Of a stretch of 64,000 nucleotides of DNA, positions 62,261 to 64,000 are shown piece by piece. Under the pieces are notes generated by a model. The model was given only the letters and a program-made list of their open reading frames with translations. It did not search any database and was not told the origin of the DNA. Made by a program: the position numbers and the translations under genes. The first letter of the stretch is position 1; each line of letters opens with the position of its first letter. Source of the DNA: Oscillospiraceae bacterium (GTDB taxonomy: Bacteria; Bacillota; Clostridia; Oscillospirales; Oscillospiraceae); the NCBI GenBank assembly GCA_015067995.1, contig SVLJ01000011.1, forward strand, positions 19,476 to 83,475, given 5' to 3'.

Positions 62261-63190
62261 ATGAATCGTAATCTGTTTGATTTCGCGCCTCCGGCGTGGT
62301 TCCCCATTCAGGATAAGAACGTTCTGGAGCACTGCCGCAACATCCGCCGCGAGGAAATGGAGTACACCAACGAGAACGGTTATTCCATCCGCGTTGTGCC
62401 CCATCCCTGCAGCGCCATCACCATTGAGCTGTTCAACTGGATCTGGCGCTCCGATGTGGAAAATAAGAAGACCGTCATTATCTTCCCCAACAGCTGGCGC
62501 ACCGTATACACCGCTGCCGTTGAGATGTGCAACAAGTACAATGTCAGCGGACGCAATATCCATGCCTTCTGCATGGACGAGTACGCCGACGAGAACGGCA
62601 ACGTGGCTCCCATCACCTACGGCCGCTCTCTGGGCGGCTCCTTCCTGCGGGAGTTCTGGCTGGCCTTCCGGGAAGATCTCCGTCCCCCGCTGAGCCAGAT
62701 CCACTATTACACCAACGAGAACATCGACCACTACTCCGATCTCATCGATGAGACCGGTGACGGCGGCGCAGATCTGATCATTTCCGCTACCGGCTGGGTT
62801 GGCCACACCGCCTTTATTGATCCCGGCACCCGAAAGTTCGCTGCTGATACACTGGAGGAGTTCATGCAGCTGCCTGCCGGCTTTGTGGATAACCATCGTC
62901 TCACCGTCATCCAGAACTGCGGTACTGCGGGTGACCTGTATCACTGCCCCCGCTACTCCGTGTCCATCGGTCCCCGTGATGTGATGCACGCCCGCGACCA
63001 TCTGGAACGCCATGATCTGGGCTATCTGGGCGGCTACAGCTCCTGGGAGCGTATGGTCTCCCGCCTGCAGCTGTACGGTCCCGTGTGCAAGGAAGTCCCC
63101 GCTTCCCTGTATCAGCTGACCAAGGGCACCATCTATGTCAGCGAGGAAATGGCACAGCCCATCCAGCCTCTGGACCTCATCGCATACTAA
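62261..63190 (+). CDS. Glucosamine-6-phosphate deaminase/isomerase-like protein (NagB family)
   Basis: A 309-residue protein. Motif FCMDEYADENG (about 103-113) keeps the Asp that acts as base in NagB (D72 of E. coli), and SATGWVGHTAF keeps the His (182) that opens the sugar ring. The substrate end SIGPRDVMHARD corresponds to the NagB segment T-x-G-x-x-x-L/I. It is about 45-65 residues longer than normal NagB, mostly at both ends, so the exact sugar phosphate may differ. Likely role: conversion of an amino-sugar phosphate to a keto-sugar phosphate plus ammonia. Coupled to the preceding paralogue; terminator behind. Confidence 0.8.
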   Translation: MNRNLFDFAPPAWFPIQDKNVLEHCRNIRREEMEYTNENGYSIRVVPHPCSAITIELFNWIWRSDVENKKTVIIFPNSWRTVYTAAVEMCNKYNVSGRNIHAFCMDEYADENGNVAPITYGRSLGGSFLREFWLAFREDLRPPLSQIHYYTNENIDHYSDLIDETGDGGADLIISATGWVGHTAFIDPGTRKFAADTLEEFMQLPAGFVDNHRLTVIQNCGTAGDLYHCPRYSVSIGPRDVMHARDHLERHDLGYLGGYSSWERMVSRLQLYGPVCKEVPASLYQLTKGTIYVSEEMAQPIQPLDLIAY

Positions 63191-63200
63191 GACATTTGAC

Positions 63201-63240
63201 AAGAACCGCCCCGGATTTTTTCCGGGGCGGTTCTTGTTTG
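63201..63240. terminator. Terminator between convergent nagB-like and nagA-like genes
   Basis: AAGAACCGCCCCGG and CCGGGGCGGTTCTT pair around ATTTTTT; T-rich tail on the plus strand (TTCTTGTTTG). Confidence 0.9.
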
Positions 63241-63249
63241 CGTTTATAG

Positions 63250-63325
63250 ATGCGGGGAGCGGGGCAACCCCTCCGGCTGCCGGGAGGGCAGCCACCTCCC
63301 CTCGCTCAAGTGAGGCGAAGGCGGC
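63250..63325. repeat. GC-rich REP-like intergenic element
   Basis: A run of small inverted repeats (CCTCC..GGGAGG, GGCTGCC..GGCAGCC, TCGCTCA..TGAGGCGA) fills the space to the nagA-like stop codon. Similar ACCCCTCCGGC...CACCTCCCC elements occur many times in related genomes, to my knowledge. Only one copy is in this window. Confidence 0.4.
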
Positions 63326-63329
63326 AGGG

Positions 63330-64000
63330 TCATACCAGTTTGCCGTTTTCCACCATCAGGTCGCCCTGCAGGATGACCTTCTTCACCCGCACTGCGTCGT
63401 CAATGATGATGAGGTTGGCTTTCTTGCCCGCTTCCAGACTGCCCACTTCATCGTCAATGCCCAGCATGCGGGCAGGATTGATGGTAGCCATACGGATGGA
63501 GTGGCACAGGCCGTAGCCGGTGTGGGTCATCATGTTCCGGCAGCCATTCTCCAGCGTCATGCGGCTGCCGCATAGGTAGCCGCGATAGTCGTAGTTCAGG
63601 TCGGGGCCGAACCAGATGCCGTCCTCCATGTTGTTGGGGAAGCGCTCCTTGCTGGCCATGGAGTCGGTGATGAGGATCATCTTCTCCACGCCCTTGTTCC
63701 GAACGATGGTCTTGATCAGGTCAGGCGTTACATGGACGCCGGTCTGGTCGCAGATCAGTTCCAGATACATCTCCGGGGTGTACATGCCGAACTCGTCGCA
63801 GCCAGCACCCAGAGAACCCTGACAGCGCCCCTGGGCCTTGCCACCGTTGGTGTAGTGGGTGCGGACCTTCACACCGTACTTGTACACCTTGCGGCACTGG
63901 TCCATGGTGGCTCTGGAGTGGCCCAAAGCAAACACAGCGTTGGGATTGACCTTCTTGGCGTCCTGCATGAAAGGGATGATGCCGGGGCGGTTGGGGTCGA
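63330..64000 (-). CDS. NagA-like N-acetylglucosamine-6-phosphate deacetylase, partial
   Basis: The C-terminal 222 residues of an amidohydrolase; the start lies beyond the right edge. Metal and substrate motifs of NagA are recognisable: ALGHSRATMDQC with a metal His, HYTNGG where NagA has H-L-F-N-A-M, a later DQTGVHVTPDLI, and ILITDSMAS with the catalytic Asp. NPARMLGIDDEVGSLEAGK and the final beta-sandwich follow. Changes in the central loops suggest a related acetylated amino-sugar phosphate rather than GlcNAc-6-P for certain. It converges on the nagB-like operon and completes the deacetylation-deamination pair. Confidence 0.82.
   Translation of the reverse strand, partial: DPNRPGIIPFMQDAKKVNPNAVFALGHSRATMDQCRKVYKYGVKVRTHYTNGGKAQGRCQGSLGAGCDEFGMYTPEMYLELICDQTGVHVTPDLIKTIVRNKGVEKMILITDSMASKERFPNNMEDGIWFGPDLNYDYRGYLCGSRMTLENGCRNMMTHTGYGLCHSIRMATINPARMLGIDDEVGSLEAGKKANLIIIDDAVRVKKVILQGDLMVENGKLV

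Noticed and set aside
63241..63329. CRISPR-like or structured RNA
   Set aside because: Only one copy of GC-rich inverted repeats, no spacer pattern; more like a dispersed intergenic element.

Overview
The window is a GC-rich, densely coded stretch of chromosome from a low-GC-phylum (Firmicutes) anaerobe, most likely a gut member of the Oscillospiraceae/Clostridia. This is inferred from a SpoIIQ-like M23 protein, an M-box riboswitch in front of mgtE, a DUF1540 protein, a clostridial-type Opp operon, a thiolase and a phosphoglycerate kinase with lineage-type insertions, and Shine-Dalgarno sequences of the GGAGG type before almost every gene. There is no rRNA operon, CRISPR array or intact prophage.

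Layout. 1-10140: edge of a tyrosine recombinase gene, tRNA-Val, an SDR reductase resembling the EF-P 5-aminopentanone reductase, a MazG-type pyrophosphohydrolase followed by an RsmH-type methyltransferase, an MlrC-type M81 peptidase under a promoter with a perfect palindrome, a DUF4886 protein and a HAD phosphatase, a membrane pair (dolichol-kinase-like and CDF-like), an ASCH protein, and a TetR-MATE efflux operon with two palindromic operators. 10140-13730: an AT-rich accessory island next to tRNA-Tyr/tRNA-Thr. It holds a Septu-like PtuA ATPase/PtuB HNH defence pair and a serine recombinase interrupted by a stop codon.

14000-29570 is a long minus-strand run rich in genome-maintenance genes (radC, uvrB, uvrA, era, recO, mutS2) mixed with peptidases, a TraX-like protein, an EamA transporter and ybaK. 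A junction of two gene remnants lies at about 23.67 kb. 29600-34420 is a magnesium-flavoured block: M-box riboswitch and mgtE, then two tandem mgtC paralogues, with a DUF1540 protein and two half-size TSUP proteins between. A thiolase follows, then a minus-strand run glmU-like - prs - pth - mfd and a plus-strand run trmL - pgk - tpiA - gpmI - M23 protein. Two CNNM/CBS proteins, a PHP phosphatase and a serC-serA operon complete the core.

The right end (53.8-64 kb) is the most interesting part. An oppABCDF importer, an AraC-family regulator with a cupin sensor domain, and an operon of two NagB-like proteins lie together. The oppA promoter and the nagB-like promoter, which point away from each other, carry the same 19-bp element at the same place, just upstream of the -10 and over the -35. 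One of the two NagB-like proteins has lost the catalytic Asp and His seen in the other. A NagA-like deacetylase follows on the opposite strand. I infer a single AraC-controlled system for taking up an amino-sugar-containing ligand, possibly a glycopeptide or muropeptide, and breaking it down.
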